Under the pieces are notes generated by a model, which had not been told where the DNA came from, made no database searches, and saw nothing but the letters and a program-made list of their open reading frames with translations. Positions 40,927 to 49,382 of a stretch of 64,000 nt of DNA are shown here, in pieces. The position numbers and the translations under genes are program-made. The DNA comes from Hyphomicrobiales bacterium (lineage in GTDB: Bacteria; Pseudomonadota; Alphaproteobacteria; Rhizobiales; RI-29), in contig WGLQ01000007.1 of assembly GCA_016125495.1 (NCBI GenBank), positions 1 to 64,000 on the forward strand, read 5' to 3'. Each line of letters begins with the position of its first letter. Positions within the stretch are counted from its first letter, which is position 1.

Positions 40927-42840
40927 ATGAGCACGCACGTCGACGTCGAATTCAAGAGCCCCGAAGCAGGCGAGCCCTCGCGCCGCGCGAGCTGCCTGCC
41001 CGGGGCCACCATCCTCGATGCCGCCCATGCTTGTGGTGTCGAGATCGTCGCGACGTGCGGTGGACGCGGCCGCTGCCGTAGCTGCCGCGTCCAAGTGCTC
41101 GAGGGTCAGGTTCCGCCCCCGACCGTCCAGGACAACATCCAGCTGGGGCCCGAGGCGGTTCGCGAGCGCTTCCGCCTCGCCTGCCAGACCAAGCTGATCG
41201 ACGACGTCAAGGTGGTCGCCCTACCCCCGCGGGTCGAGGCCGGCCACCAGATCATGGCCGCCGCCAAGATGTCGGACGATGCCGCCCTCGAGATCGCCTC
41301 GGGCGTGGTCAAGCGTCTCGTGACGGCCAAGGCCCCAACCAGTGAACACCATCAGTCCTCGGACCACGAGGAGGTTTGGCTCGCGCTCGGCGAGGGCGTC
41401 GCGCGCGAGATGCCGCTCGACGTCCTGCGCAAGCTGCCGATGGCCTTGCGCAAGGAAAGCGGCAAGATCACCGTCACGACCTTCAACAACCGCGTCATCG
41501 ACATCGAGCCGGGCGACACGACGGCGCAGGCCTACGGCATGGCCTTCGACATCGGCACCACCAGCATCGTCGGCAGCCTCATGGACCTGGCGACCGGCGA
41601 GGAGTTGGCGACCGTCGGCGGCGTCAATCCCCAGGCCCCCTACGGCGGCGACCTCATGAGCCGCATCGCCTTTGCCCAGTTCAACGACAAGAAGCTCCAG
41701 ACGCTGCGCGCCAAGGTGCTGAATGCGATAACGGATTTCGTCAAGGAAGCCTGCGAGCGCGCGAACGTATCGATCGACCACGTCTACAAGATCGTGGTCG
41801 TCGGCAACACCTGCATGCACCACATCCTCTTTGGCATCGACGTCTCCTATGTCGGGCTCGCTCCCTATGCGCCGGTGGTTCGCGATCCACTCGCCTATCC
41901 GGCCCGCGAGTTGCCGCTGAAGGGCATCCCGAACGCCATGGTCTGTACGCTGCCGATCGTTGCCGGCTTCGTCGGCGCCGACACCATGGCCTGCGTCCTG
42001 GCCACCCGGATCTATGAAAGTGAGGTGGTCCGCGCCCTCGTCGACATCGGCACCAACGGCGAGGTGGTGATGGGCTCCAAGGACCGCCTCATGGCCTGCT
42101 CGGCACCCGCCGGCCCAGCCTTCGAGGGGGCTCAGATCCGCCACGGCATGCGCGGCGCCGCCGGGGCCATCGAGCGCGTCGAGATCGACGAGGACGTCAG
42201 CTGCAATGTCATCGGCGGCTCGCAGCCCATCGGCATCTGCGGCTCGGGGCTGATCGATGCCTGCGCCAAGATGATCGATGCCGGGGTTATGGACCGCACC
42301 GGCCGGCTGCGCCTGCGCCAGCGCGACAACCTGCCGGCCGCCGTCGGCAAGCGCATCGTCGACGGCCCGAACGGCGTCGAATTCGTCCTCGCCTGGGCGG
42401 AAAGCTCGGGCAAAGGCGAGGCAGTCACGTTGACCCAGGCCGACGTGCGCCAGCTCCAGCTCGCCAAGAGCGCCATCTACTCCGGCGTCGTCATGCTCCA
42501 AGAGGTGATGGAACTTCCGAACGACGACTTCGTCGAGTTGATGCTCTGCGGCGGTTTCGGCAACTACATCGACATCGCCAGCTCCGTAAAGATCCGTCTG
42601 CTTCCCGAGCTCCCCGTCGAGCGCATCACCTACGTCGGCAACGCCGCCGCGCTCGGCGCGCAGATGGCTCTGCTGAGCGAGGCCGAACGTGACCGCGCCT
42701 GGGAATTGGCCGGACGCATCGAGCACGTGGCCCTCGCCGCACGTCCCGAGTTCCAGGATATCTTCGTCGACGGCATGCAATTCGGCGAGCCCGCGCGCGC
42801 CGTGCCGGCGGCACCCAAGATCGTGGCGGTTGGAGGCTGA
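40927..42840 (+). CDS. RACo-type reductive activator of corrinoid protein, module 1
   Basis: A 637-residue protein that would re-reduce inactive Co(II) corrinoid to Co(I) at the cost of ATP. The N-terminal plant-type [2Fe-2S] domain has Cys44, Cys50, Cys53 and Cys86. The large ASKHA ATPase part starts near residue 200 with AFDIGTTSIVGSL and contains VNPQAPYGGDLMSRIAFA, ALVDIGTNGEVVMG and CGGFGNYIDI. Its gene starts 4 bp after the corrinoid gene and ends one base before the CobW gene. A second RACo is at 62.1 kb. Confidence 0.93.
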   Translation: MSTHVDVEFKSPEAGEPSRRASCLPGATILDAAHACGVEIVATCGGRGRCRSCRVQVLEGQVPPPTVQDNIQLGPEAVRERFRLACQTKLIDDVKVVALPPRVEAGHQIMAAAKMSDDAALEIASGVVKRLVTAKAPTSEHHQSSDHEEVWLALGEGVAREMPLDVLRKLPMALRKESGKITVTTFNNRVIDIEPGDTTAQAYGMAFDIGTTSIVGSLMDLATGEELATVGGVNPQAPYGGDLMSRIAFAQFNDKKLQTLRAKVLNAITDFVKEACERANVSIDHVYKIVVVGNTCMHHILFGIDVSYVGLAPYAPVVRDPLAYPARELPLKGIPNAMVCTLPIVAGFVGADTMACVLATRIYESEVVRALVDIGTNGEVVMGSKDRLMACSAPAGPAFEGAQIRHGMRGAAGAIERVEIDEDVSCNVIGGSQPIGICGSGLIDACAKMIDAGVMDRTGRLRLRQRDNLPAAVGKRIVDGPNGVEFVLAWAESSGKGEAVTLTQADVRQLQLAKSAIYSGVVMLQEVMELPNDDFVELMLCGGFGNYIDIASSVKIRLLPELPVERITYVGNAAALGAQMALLSEAERDRAWELAGRIEHVALAARPEFQDIFVDGMQFGEPARAVPAAPKIVAVGG

Positions 42841-42841
42841 C

Positions 42842-43855
42842 ATGAGGATCGACCTGCTGTTCGGATTTCTCGGCTCCGGCAAGACGACACTGGCCAGTCG
42901 GATCCTGAAGGAATGGGGCGGCAAATCGAAGCTCGCGCTCGTCGTGAACGAATTCGGCGACGTGGGCGTCGACGGCGACATCCTGCGTGGCGCCAGCATC
43001 GACATGATCGAGCTGAACTCCGGCTGCCTCTGCTGCACGCTGAAGGGCAGCCTCATCCTCGCCATCGACGAACTCGCCGCAAAGGGTGCCGAGCACATCG
43101 TGGTCGAGGCGACCGGCGTTGCCTCGCCCGACGAGATGCTGGACAGCCTCGTCGACGAGCCGATCCTCGAGCGAACTCGCTTTGGACCGATGACGACCGT
43201 GGTCGACGGCTCCAAGTTCCTCAAGGTTCGAGAACTGCTCGGCGATTTCTATTGCGCGCAGATCGCCTGCGCCGACCTGCTCGTCGTCAATAAAATCGAT
43301 CTCGTCGACACAGCCACCCTCGAGAACGTCACGCGCCAGCTCCGCGAACTCAACCCCGACGCCGTGATCCGCTATGCCGAGCGCGGTAACATCGACATCG
43401 ACGAAATCATGCAGGGCCCGGAAAGCCGCGTCGCGGCCGAATACTTCGGCAACGTGCTGGTCGACGGGTACGACTGCCGCGACGCCCACTGCGATGATCC
43501 GAGCCACCACCACCACGATCACGACCACGACCACGACCACGATCACCATGGGCACGGGCATCACGCCCATCGCCATGCTCCGGGCGAGTCGTTCGTGATC
43601 GACATGCCGGGCGAAATCGACCGCGCCGCGCTCGTCGCCCTGATGGGGCGCATGCCGGAGCGGCTATGGCGGGCGAAGGGCTTCGTGCGCAACGCCGGCG
43701 CCAGTCACCTCCTCCAATACGCGATGGGCAACCTCGAGATCACGCCGAGCGAGCCGCGCGAACGCCATTACCTCGTCTTCATCGGCCAGGATCTCGACCG
43801 CGGCTCGATCGAGCGCGAGTTGGCAGCCCTGAGCTCACGAGAGGCGGTGAGCTGA
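42842..43855 (+). CDS. CobW/COG0523 GTPase with histidine-rich metal-binding segment
   Basis: A 337-residue metal-chaperone GTPase. The P-loop GFLGSGKTTLAS is at residues 8-19, the metal-binding CLCC motif at 62-65, and the NKID guanine motif at 150-153. A long His/Asp stretch (residues 216-246, more than 15 histidines) should bind Zn, Co or Ni. The C-terminal CobW_C domain follows. Within this operon it may deliver Zn to the UroD-like methyltransferase or cobalt to the corrinoid. The RACo stop is at 42838-42840 and the regulator start overlaps its own stop (TGATG). Confidence 0.92.
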   Translation: MRIDLLFGFLGSGKTTLASRILKEWGGKSKLALVVNEFGDVGVDGDILRGASIDMIELNSGCLCCTLKGSLILAIDELAAKGAEHIVVEATGVASPDEMLDSLVDEPILERTRFGPMTTVVDGSKFLKVRELLGDFYCAQIACADLLVVNKIDLVDTATLENVTRQLRELNPDAVIRYAERGNIDIDEIMQGPESRVAAEYFGNVLVDGYDCRDAHCDDPSHHHHDHDHDHDHDHHGHGHHAHRHAPGESFVIDMPGEIDRAALVALMGRMPERLWRAKGFVRNAGASHLLQYAMGNLEITPSEPRERHYLVFIGQDLDRGSIERELAALSSREAVS

Positions 43856-44529
43856 TGGCCAACGTCGCGGTCTTTCCGGCTCCGGAGCCCCGCTCCCTCG
43901 GCGAGCGTGCCTACCAGCGCCTCGTCAAGATGATCACGCGGCTCGACCTTGCACCCGGCCAGATCATCAACGAGCGCCAGCTCATCGAGGAACTCGGCAT
44001 CGGCCGCACGCCGATCCGCGAGGCGCTGCACCGGCTGGTCGGCGAGGGCCTCGTCGTTCACCATCGCAACCGCGGCATGTTCGTTGCAGATCTCAACGCG
44101 ACCACGGTCAAGCACATCTACGAATTCCGCGCCCTGGTCGAGCTGGAAGCGGCGCGCCTGGCCGCGCTGCGAGCCGGCAACGGCGACATCGCCGAATTGC
44201 GCGACATCGCCCAGCGGATGCGTGAGGCCGCCAGCGCCGGTGCCATCGATCTCTATGTCGAACTCGACCGCGCCTTCTACGTCTCCCTTGCCCAAGCCGC
44301 GGAGAACGAGTTCCTGCGCGATGTCATCCCGCGCACGTTCAACCACCACCTGAGGGTCTGGTTCTTCATCGCCTCGCGCTCGGGTGGCTGGAACGAAATC
44401 ATCGGCGCGCATATGAAGATGGTGGCGACGGTCGTCGAAGGCATCGCCGATCGCGATCCCGAACGCGCCGTTGACGCCCTCAGCACCTACATCACGGAAC
44501 GCCACCGTGACGCTACCACTGCCAAGTGA
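43855..44529 (+). CDS. GntR-family (FCD domain) regulator of corrinoid module 1
   Basis: A 224-residue FadR-type regulator. The N-terminal winged helix (residues ~15-78) contains INERQLIEELGIGRTPIREALHRL, followed by VHHRNRGMFVADL. The C-terminal helical FCD domain starts near residue 85 (YEFRALVELEAARLAA), and its histidines (TFNHHLRVWFF, IIGAHMKM) may bind a metal and carboxylate effector. Translation is coupled to the CobW gene by a TGATG overlap. It probably controls this operon in response to the substrate or a metabolite. Confidence 0.92.
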   Translation: MANVAVFPAPEPRSLGERAYQRLVKMITRLDLAPGQIINERQLIEELGIGRTPIREALHRLVGEGLVVHHRNRGMFVADLNATTVKHIYEFRALVELEAARLAALRAGNGDIAELRDIAQRMREAASAGAIDLYVELDRAFYVSLAQAAENEFLRDVIPRTFNHHLRVWFFIASRSGGWNEIIGAHMKMVATVVEGIADRDPERAVDALSTYITERHRDATTAK

Positions 44530-44606
44530 GGCGGCGACATGAGAGAGTTGCAACAGCAGCGGCGGGCCGGGCGTGGCGTCGCCGGATCAACGAGGAGTGA
44601 AATGCC

Positions 44607-44858
44607 ATGAGCCGCGACCTGCAATCGAGCGAGAAGCCGGATTTCGTTGCGCGCTACGGCGCCGGGGCCGCCTGCGAGAAATGCGGCAACAAGGACGTCA
44701 CGATCCGGATCTGGGAAGGCTATGCCTCCCCCGCCAAGAACGTCGGCGGTGACCTCGGTCCGGACAACGTCGTCGGCGCGATCGTGATCTGCGAAAACTG
44801 CGGTCACGGCCAGACCGTTTCGCGCGCCGAAATGCGCGGCAAGTCCAAGGCCGCCTGA
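44607..44858 (+). CDS. Small zinc-ribbon protein of corrinoid module 1
   Basis: An 83-residue protein with two CxxC pairs, CEKCG (Cys23/Cys26) and CENCG (Cys62/Cys65), which make a single zinc-ribbon. The start is preceded by GAGGAG. Between the pairs is IRIWEGYASPAKNVGGDL. I do not know a characterised family. It is the last gene of the operon, before a hairpin. A role in assembling or regulating the corrinoid complex is possible but unsupported. Confidence 0.7.
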   Translation: MSRDLQSSEKPDFVARYGAGAACEKCGNKDVTIRIWEGYASPAKNVGGDLGPDNVVGAIVICENCGHGQTVSRAEMRGKSKAA

Positions 44859-44870
44859 CCCGGCCATGGA

Positions 44871-44903
44871 GCGGGGCAGCGCTGGTCGAGCAGCCGGCGC
44901 TCC
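44871..44903 (+). terminator. Hairpin after corrinoid module 1
   Basis: A 9 bp stem with one bulged C (GGGG-C-AGCGC pairs with GCGCT-CCCC) begins 13 bp after the zinc-ribbon gene stop. No T-run follows, so it is a weak or Rho-assisted terminator candidate. Confidence 0.5.
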
Positions 44904-45048
44904 CCCACGACGCACCCCGTGCGCGAGCCCTCTGAACGCCTCGCGCCAGCCTACCCTTTCAGGTGGCAAGTCTTGCAAGCCGCCTGATGACTGCACAAGT
45001 CGTTAGGGGTATTGCAAAAAAGCGATGGTCCATTCGCGCATCCCCCCA

Positions 45049-45073
45049 CGGTGAGAATTCGAATTCCTCACCG
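45049..45073. promoter_or_regulatory. Strong dyad upstream of the molybdoenzyme gene
   Basis: The arms CGGTGAG (45049-45055) and CTCACCG (45067-45073) flank an 11 bp AT-rich centre, AATTCGAATTC, which contains its own 10 bp palindrome. Such nested symmetry in a non-coding stretch is typical of a dimeric regulator site. It lies about 160 bp upstream of a candidate promoter. The binder is unknown. Confidence 0.55.
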
Positions 45074-45208
45074 TTAATCGGCCGAGCATCCGATCGCCGA
45101 CGGACAAAAAACGACAACGATTTCAACGAGTTTCATCGGAGCCCACCCAACCGGAGCGGACTCCTGCACGGGTGGTCGGCACGCCGTGTGTCGCCGCTCC
45201 GCCCCCTA

Positions 45209-45236
45209 GTGACAAGCGCCCTCCTTGCCATAAAGT
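45209..45236 (+). promoter_or_regulatory. Candidate sigma-70 promoter of the molybdoenzyme operon
   Basis: GTGACA (45209-45214), a 16 bp spacer and TAAAGT (45231-45236) form a reasonable housekeeping-type pair, about 175 bp before the molybdoenzyme start. It is the only fair match on this strand near the gene. Confidence 0.3.
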
Positions 45237-45411
45237 AGGATCGTGGATCTCGACGGACGTGGGGCGCGGCACAGCGAACGGCTTGCCGCGTTTGGCGTCG
45301 AGCACACCGACGCTCGCCATCCCCCCTTCCAGAATCGTGTTCGGGGCGGGAGCAGCGCCGGATTGCGCCGCTGGCCAGGCGGAACGTGCCCATTGGGAGG
45401 AGATTTCTCGA

Positions 45412-47529
45412 ATGACGTATCAAGAGCGCGATCTCGGGGAAAGGATCGCCGAGATCAAGGGCGCCAAGGTCATAAAGAGCTTTTGCTACACGTGCCCTTG
45501 GCAGTGCCCGACCGAGGTCTTCGTCAAGGACGGCAAGATCGTCTACCACAAGGGCAACCCCGAATCTCCGAACAACATCGGCTCGCGCTGCGCCAAGGGC
45601 ATGGCCAGCTGGTGGGTGACGCAGGACCCCGACCGCCTCAAGTTCCCGATGCTGCGCACCAGTCCCAAGGGCAGCGCGCCGGAATTCAAGCGCATATCGT
45701 GGGACGAAGCGTTCTCATTCATCGCCGACAAGCTGACGATGATCCGCGAGAAGTGGGGCCCCGAGGCCGTCGCCCTCACCTGCCATCACGATCCGAACAC
45801 CCAGTTCTACCGCCATCTGCTGGGTGAGCTTTACGGCTCGCCCAACATGTACGCCCACACCTCGGGCTGTGAGATGGACCGGCGCTCGGCGTGCCTCACG
45901 GTCTTTGGCCACGTCTTTCCGATGCACGACTTCGCCAACTCGAAGTACGTCATTCTCTGGGGCATGAACATGCTCGGCGCCAACCAGGGCCTCTGGGAAA
46001 GCCGGGCCCTGCTCGCCGCCAAGAAGAAGGGCTGCAAGCTCGTCGTGGTCGACCCCAACTTCACGGAAACCGCGCAGAAGGCCGACGAGTGGATCCCGAT
46101 CCGCCCGGGCACCGACGCCGCCATGGCCCTCGCCATGTGCAAGGTCATCATCGACGACAACCTCTACGACAAGCAGTTCGTCCAGAAGCATTGCGAAGGC
46201 TTCGCGGGCTTCCGCGATCACTTGGCCGAAAAGGGTTACACCCCGGAGTGGGCCGCTGAACTGACCGGCATTCCAGCCGAGACGATCCGCCGCATCGCAC
46301 ACGAGTTCGCAACCACCAAGCCGGCCATGTCCGCGATTTTCAAGGGGTCGGGCTACTACACCAACGGCAACGACGCCGGCCGCGCCTGCTACATCCTCGA
46401 TGCCCTCGTCGGCGAGGTCGACAAACCCGGCAACATCCACCTCAAGGATTGGGCCCCCCTCGGCAATCCGGTCGTCATTCCCGACGCCGCCAAGGGCAAG
46501 GCCGGCAATCCGGCGCTGCACGTCGCCATGGGCTATCCGCTCGCGCCCGACCTGCCGAACGCGCGCCTGCCGGAGGCGGTTATCAACGGCAACCCGTATC
46601 CGGTGAAGGGGCTCTTCGTTCATGCCACCAACCCGGTGATGAGCGACCCCAACCGCGAGCGCATGCTCGAGATGTTCCGCAACCTCGAGCTGGCGGTCGC
46701 CTGCGAACTCTACATGAGCGAGACCGCCCAGGAGTGCGACATCGTCCTGCCCGAGACCTCGTTCTACGAGCAGGCGGAGTTGCGCCAGGGCATGTGGCTC
46801 GGGCCCGAGGTCGTCCTCTGCCAGCCCGTGGTGCCGGCCGTCGGGGAATCCAAGGCCCCCTACGAGATCGTCAAGGGCATCGCCGCCAAGATGGGCTGGG
46901 CCGAGCATTTCCCCTACGAGAAGTGGGAGGATTGGGCCGAGGTGATGATGGCCAACGTGCCGATGAGCGTCGAGGAGATCAAGCAGAAGGGTTTCTGGGC
47001 ATCCCCCACGATCGCCTTCGACAAGGTCAAGAACGGCGTCGGCACCAAGAGCGGCAAGATCGAGATCTACTCACACGCCTACGCCGATGCCGGGCACAAT
47101 CCCTATCCCGAATGGCGCGAGCGCTCGGTGATGCCGGACGAGGCCTATCCACTCCAGCTGACGCACTCCAAGCTTTCGATGCACTGCAACATCGTCACGC
47201 AGAACAATCCCTATCTCATGGAGATTTGCGGAGAGAACTGGGTGGAGATCAATTCGAGCGACGCGGCCCGCTACGGCATCACGGACGGACAGATGATCTG
47301 GCTCGAAAGCCCGAAGGACAAGGTCAAAATCAGGGCCAAGGTCGTCGAGGGCCTCGTGCCGGGTTGCGTTTCAGTGCGCCACGGCCACGGCTTCGGCCAC
47401 TGGGCGATGGGCTCCGTCGCCAAGGGCAAGGGCGCCCACTCCAACAACCTCATGGACAGCCACACCAATCCGGTGACCGGCGCGAATTGCTACAACGAAT
47501 GCAAGGTCCGGGTTTCGGCGGCCAGATAG
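45412..47529 (+). CDS. Cytoplasmic DMSO-reductase-family molybdoenzyme, unknown substrate, beside arsRDA
   Basis: A 705-residue catalytic subunit. The [4Fe-4S] site is CYTCPWQC plus SRCAKG (Cys25, Cys28, Cys32, Cys60). The SGCEMDRRSAC stretch places Cys153 as the probable Mo ligand, as in the thiosulfate/polysulfide/arsenate reductase group. Late motifs are LTHSKLSMHCNIVTQNNP and VRHGHGFGHWAMGS. There is no Tat or Sec signal, unlike ArrA, ArxA and PhsA. The start has GGGAGGAG upstream. A DmsB-like subunit follows, then arsR-arsD-arsA, so an arsenic or methylarsenic substrate is plausible but unproven. It is not AioA-like. Confidence 0.85.
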   Translation: MTYQERDLGERIAEIKGAKVIKSFCYTCPWQCPTEVFVKDGKIVYHKGNPESPNNIGSRCAKGMASWWVTQDPDRLKFPMLRTSPKGSAPEFKRISWDEAFSFIADKLTMIREKWGPEAVALTCHHDPNTQFYRHLLGELYGSPNMYAHTSGCEMDRRSACLTVFGHVFPMHDFANSKYVILWGMNMLGANQGLWESRALLAAKKKGCKLVVVDPNFTETAQKADEWIPIRPGTDAAMALAMCKVIIDDNLYDKQFVQKHCEGFAGFRDHLAEKGYTPEWAAELTGIPAETIRRIAHEFATTKPAMSAIFKGSGYYTNGNDAGRACYILDALVGEVDKPGNIHLKDWAPLGNPVVIPDAAKGKAGNPALHVAMGYPLAPDLPNARLPEAVINGNPYPVKGLFVHATNPVMSDPNRERMLEMFRNLELAVACELYMSETAQECDIVLPETSFYEQAELRQGMWLGPEVVLCQPVVPAVGESKAPYEIVKGIAAKMGWAEHFPYEKWEDWAEVMMANVPMSVEEIKQKGFWASPTIAFDKVKNGVGTKSGKIEIYSHAYADAGHNPYPEWRERSVMPDEAYPLQLTHSKLSMHCNIVTQNNPYLMEICGENWVEINSSDAARYGITDGQMIWLESPKDKVKIRAKVVEGLVPGCVSVRHGHGFGHWAMGSVAKGKGAHSNNLMDSHTNPVTGANCYNECKVRVSAAR

Positions 47530-47542
47530 GGAGACAATTCAC

Positions 47543-48103
47543 ATGCAGCACGGATTTTATTTCGATCATACGCTGTGCGTGAAGTGTCACGCCTGCGAGA
47601 TCGCCTGCAAGACCTGGAACGAGGTGGAGATCGGGCCGCGCTGGCGCGAGGTGGTCAAGCTCGAGTCGGGCAGCTTCCCCGACGTCAAGGCGATGAACGT
47701 CTCGATGGCCTGCATGCATTGCGGTGACGCACCCTGCCGCAACGCCTGCCCGGTCGGCGCCATCACCAAGCGCGTCGACGACGGCATCGTGGTCGTGGAT
47801 CAGAACAAGTGCATCGGCTGCGGCTTCTGCACCTGGGCCTGCCCCTTCAATGCTCCGCAGCTTACCGCCATGGCCGGAAAGATGCAGAAATGCAATTTCT
47901 GCCAGACTCCCGGCCTCGAGCGCCCGCTCGACATGCCGAGGGCCTGCGAGGAGGTTTGCCCGACCGGCGCCATCCAGTCCGGCTCCATGGCGGAACTCGC
48001 AAGGAAGAACCGCGAAAAGGTGGCGGTCAAGCTCGGGCAGGGTATGCAGGGCTTCCCCGGCGTGGTCGTGGACGGTCACAATCGTTTCACGCCGGCCGAA
48101 TAA
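47543..48103 (+). CDS. DmsB-like four-cluster iron-sulfur subunit
   Basis: A 186-residue electron-transfer subunit with four cysteine sets for [4Fe-4S] clusters: CVKCHACEIAC (residues 12-22), CMHCGDAPCRNAC, CIGCGFCTWAC, and the last made of CNFC and CEEVC. The pattern and the start MQHGFYFDHTLC match DmsB/PhsB-type partners of molybdoenzymes. The gene follows the catalytic subunit by 13 bp with a GGGAGAC site. No membrane anchor gene follows. Electrons must therefore come from or go to a soluble carrier, or to a distant membrane protein such as the one at 59.2 kb. Confidence 0.93.
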   Translation: MQHGFYFDHTLCVKCHACEIACKTWNEVEIGPRWREVVKLESGSFPDVKAMNVSMACMHCGDAPCRNACPVGAITKRVDDGIVVVDQNKCIGCGFCTWACPFNAPQLTAMAGKMQKCNFCQTPGLERPLDMPRACEEVCPTGAIQSGSMAELARKNREKVAVKLGQGMQGFPGVVVDGHNRFTPAE

Positions 48104-48336
48104 TTCGGGTGCGAGCCCGGCGGCCGACGTTCCCGGCTGCCGGCGCGGCACCATGCGAAGGCCGATACGGGTTCCGGCGCGACCATGCCGCCGGGACCCG
48201 ATTTTCAGTATTGCCGGAGCCCCATCGGACGCCTGTTCCCATCGTCCGCTTTCGGTCGGCCACACATCGCCGAACTCTGTTTCGTTTTTTCGTCCCCTCC
48301 CCACGAATTGACGCAAAGCCCCACCCATTGCGGCCG

Positions 48337-48365
48337 TTTACTTGCCCTCGATTGCTCGATAACAT
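48337..48365 (+). promoter_or_regulatory. Candidate arsR promoter/operator
   Basis: TTTACT (48337-48342), a 17 bp spacer and TAACAT (48360-48365) end 7 bp before the arsR start. The spacer carries TCGATTGCTCGA, a small symmetric element that could be the ArsR site overlapping the promoter. The match is modest. Confidence 0.35.
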
Positions 48366-48372
48366 TGGAGTT

Positions 48373-48735
48373 ATGGAGAAGCCCGCCCTCATAGCGATGT
48401 TCGGAGCGCTCGCGCAGGAAACCCGCGTCGACATCATGCGCTATCTGGTCGAATGCGGGACCGGTGGCGTCCCCGCTGGCGCGATCGGCGAGCATCTCGG
48501 CGTGGCGTCGCAGACCCTCGCCTTCCACCTCAATTGCCTTGCCAACGCCGGGCTGGTGAGCCGCCATCGCAAGGGGAGAAACGTGATCTATACGGCCGAC
48601 ATCGGTCGTCTCAACGACATAGTATGCTACATGCTTGAGAATTGCTGCAGCCGTCAGGGAGTGGACTGCGTTCCGGCTGCCAGCAATGCGGCGCTGCGCC
48701 GCAAGATCTCGAAACGGGCAGGAGGATGCTCATGA
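48373..48735 (+). CDS. arsR: ArsR-family arsenite-responsive repressor
   Basis: A 120-residue winged-helix repressor. The helix-turn-helix is at about residues 34-60 (GAIGEHLGVASQTLAFHLNCL) and the wing at LVSRHRKGRNVIYT. Three C-terminal cysteines, Cys91-Cys92 and Cys99 in ENCCSRQGVDC, resemble the As(III) site of the ArsR subtype with C-terminal ligands, as in Acidithiobacillus, rather than the CVC site of plasmid R773. Its TGA overlaps the arsD ATG. It should release DNA on binding trivalent arsenic or antimony, and perhaps controls the upstream molybdoenzyme as well. Confidence 0.9.
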   Translation: MEKPALIAMFGALAQETRVDIMRYLVECGTGGVPAGAIGEHLGVASQTLAFHLNCLANAGLVSRHRKGRNVIYTADIGRLNDIVCYMLENCCSRQGVDCVPAASNAALRRKISKRAGGCS

Positions 48736-49106
48736 CAACGATAGCGGTTTACGATCCCCCGATGTGCTGCTCGAGCGGCGTTTGCGGCCCCGATGCCGAC
48801 GCCTCCCTCGTGCAGTTCGCGGCCAATCTCGAGGCCGCGAGCCGCAACGGCGTGACCGTCAAGCGCTTCAACCTCGGCCACGAGCCCGCCGCGTTCGCGA
48901 CCAGCCAGGTGGTGCGCCCACTTCTCGAGCGCGAAGGCATGGAATGCCTGCCGATCGTGCTGATCGACGACGTCGTCGTCTCGAAGGGCGCTTATCCGAG
49001 CGGCGACGAAATGGCGCGGCGCCTCGGGACTTCCAGCAAGCCGGCCGCGGCCAGCACCGGTTGCTGCGGCGCTTCGTCGAGCAAGCAGTCGTCCTGCTGC
49101 TCGTGA
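48732..49106 (+). CDS. arsD: ArsD arsenic metallochaperone
   Basis: A 124-residue thioredoxin-fold chaperone that hands As(III) to ArsA. The metal site Cys12-Cys13-Cys18 is seen in PPMCCSSGVCGPD at exactly the classical positions. LDDVVVSKGAYPSGDEM-like sequence follows in LIDDVVVSKGAYPS. The C-terminus has two further cysteine pairs (GCCGASS and SCCS). The start overlaps arsR, with GGAGGA placed six bases upstream; an ATG at 48726 is too close to that site. Confidence 0.93.
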   Translation: MTTIAVYDPPMCCSSGVCGPDADASLVQFAANLEAASRNGVTVKRFNLGHEPAAFATSQVVRPLLEREGMECLPIVLIDDVVVSKGAYPSGDEMARRLGTSSKPAAASTGCCGASSSKQSSCCS

Positions 49107-49382
49107 TCTCGATCGCATCGGCGATCAGGACAGTTGACCGGCGAGTGGTCCGGTGTCGGCGCTTCGCCCGACGGCGGTGCGCGAAAGGGGCGGAAGGGAG
49201 CGGTCATTTCGCCCCCTTTCGCCGACCGGTCCGCCGGCTCCTCGCGTGCCGGCCAGGATCGGGGTTGTCGCGTGGCGCCGCCCAGCCGATGCGCCGTGCA
49301 CGGAATGGCGAATTGCTCGTGCCACCAAAACATGCGTTCCCCCGGTCCTGCGGGTGACCAGTCAGGAGGTTGGAAGGGTAGG

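Larger units (their letters stand above)
44859..45411 (+). other. 553 bp intergenic region before the molybdoenzyme operon
   Basis: This begins with a terminator-like hairpin, then has an AT-richer middle part carrying a strong dyad, and ends near a candidate promoter. Short frames on both strands lack family resemblance or ribosome sites and are judged non-coding. The length and the dyad indicate that the molybdoenzyme operon is independently and tightly regulated. Confidence 0.5.

Noticed and set aside
43501-43590. Short-period repeat of cac/gac codons
   Set aside because: This is the His/Asp metal-binding stretch of the CobW protein, not a repeat element or CRISPR.
45172-45411. N-terminal extension of the molybdoenzyme frame that could look like a signal region
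   Set aside because: It lacks a Tat motif or hydrophobic segment, and a strong GGAGGAG site precedes the ATG at 45412.
45412-47529. Calling the second molybdoenzyme arrA, arxA or a formate dehydrogenase
   Set aside because: It lacks the Tat signal of ArrA/ArxA and no selenocysteine or formate dehydrogenase-specific context is present; substrate left open.
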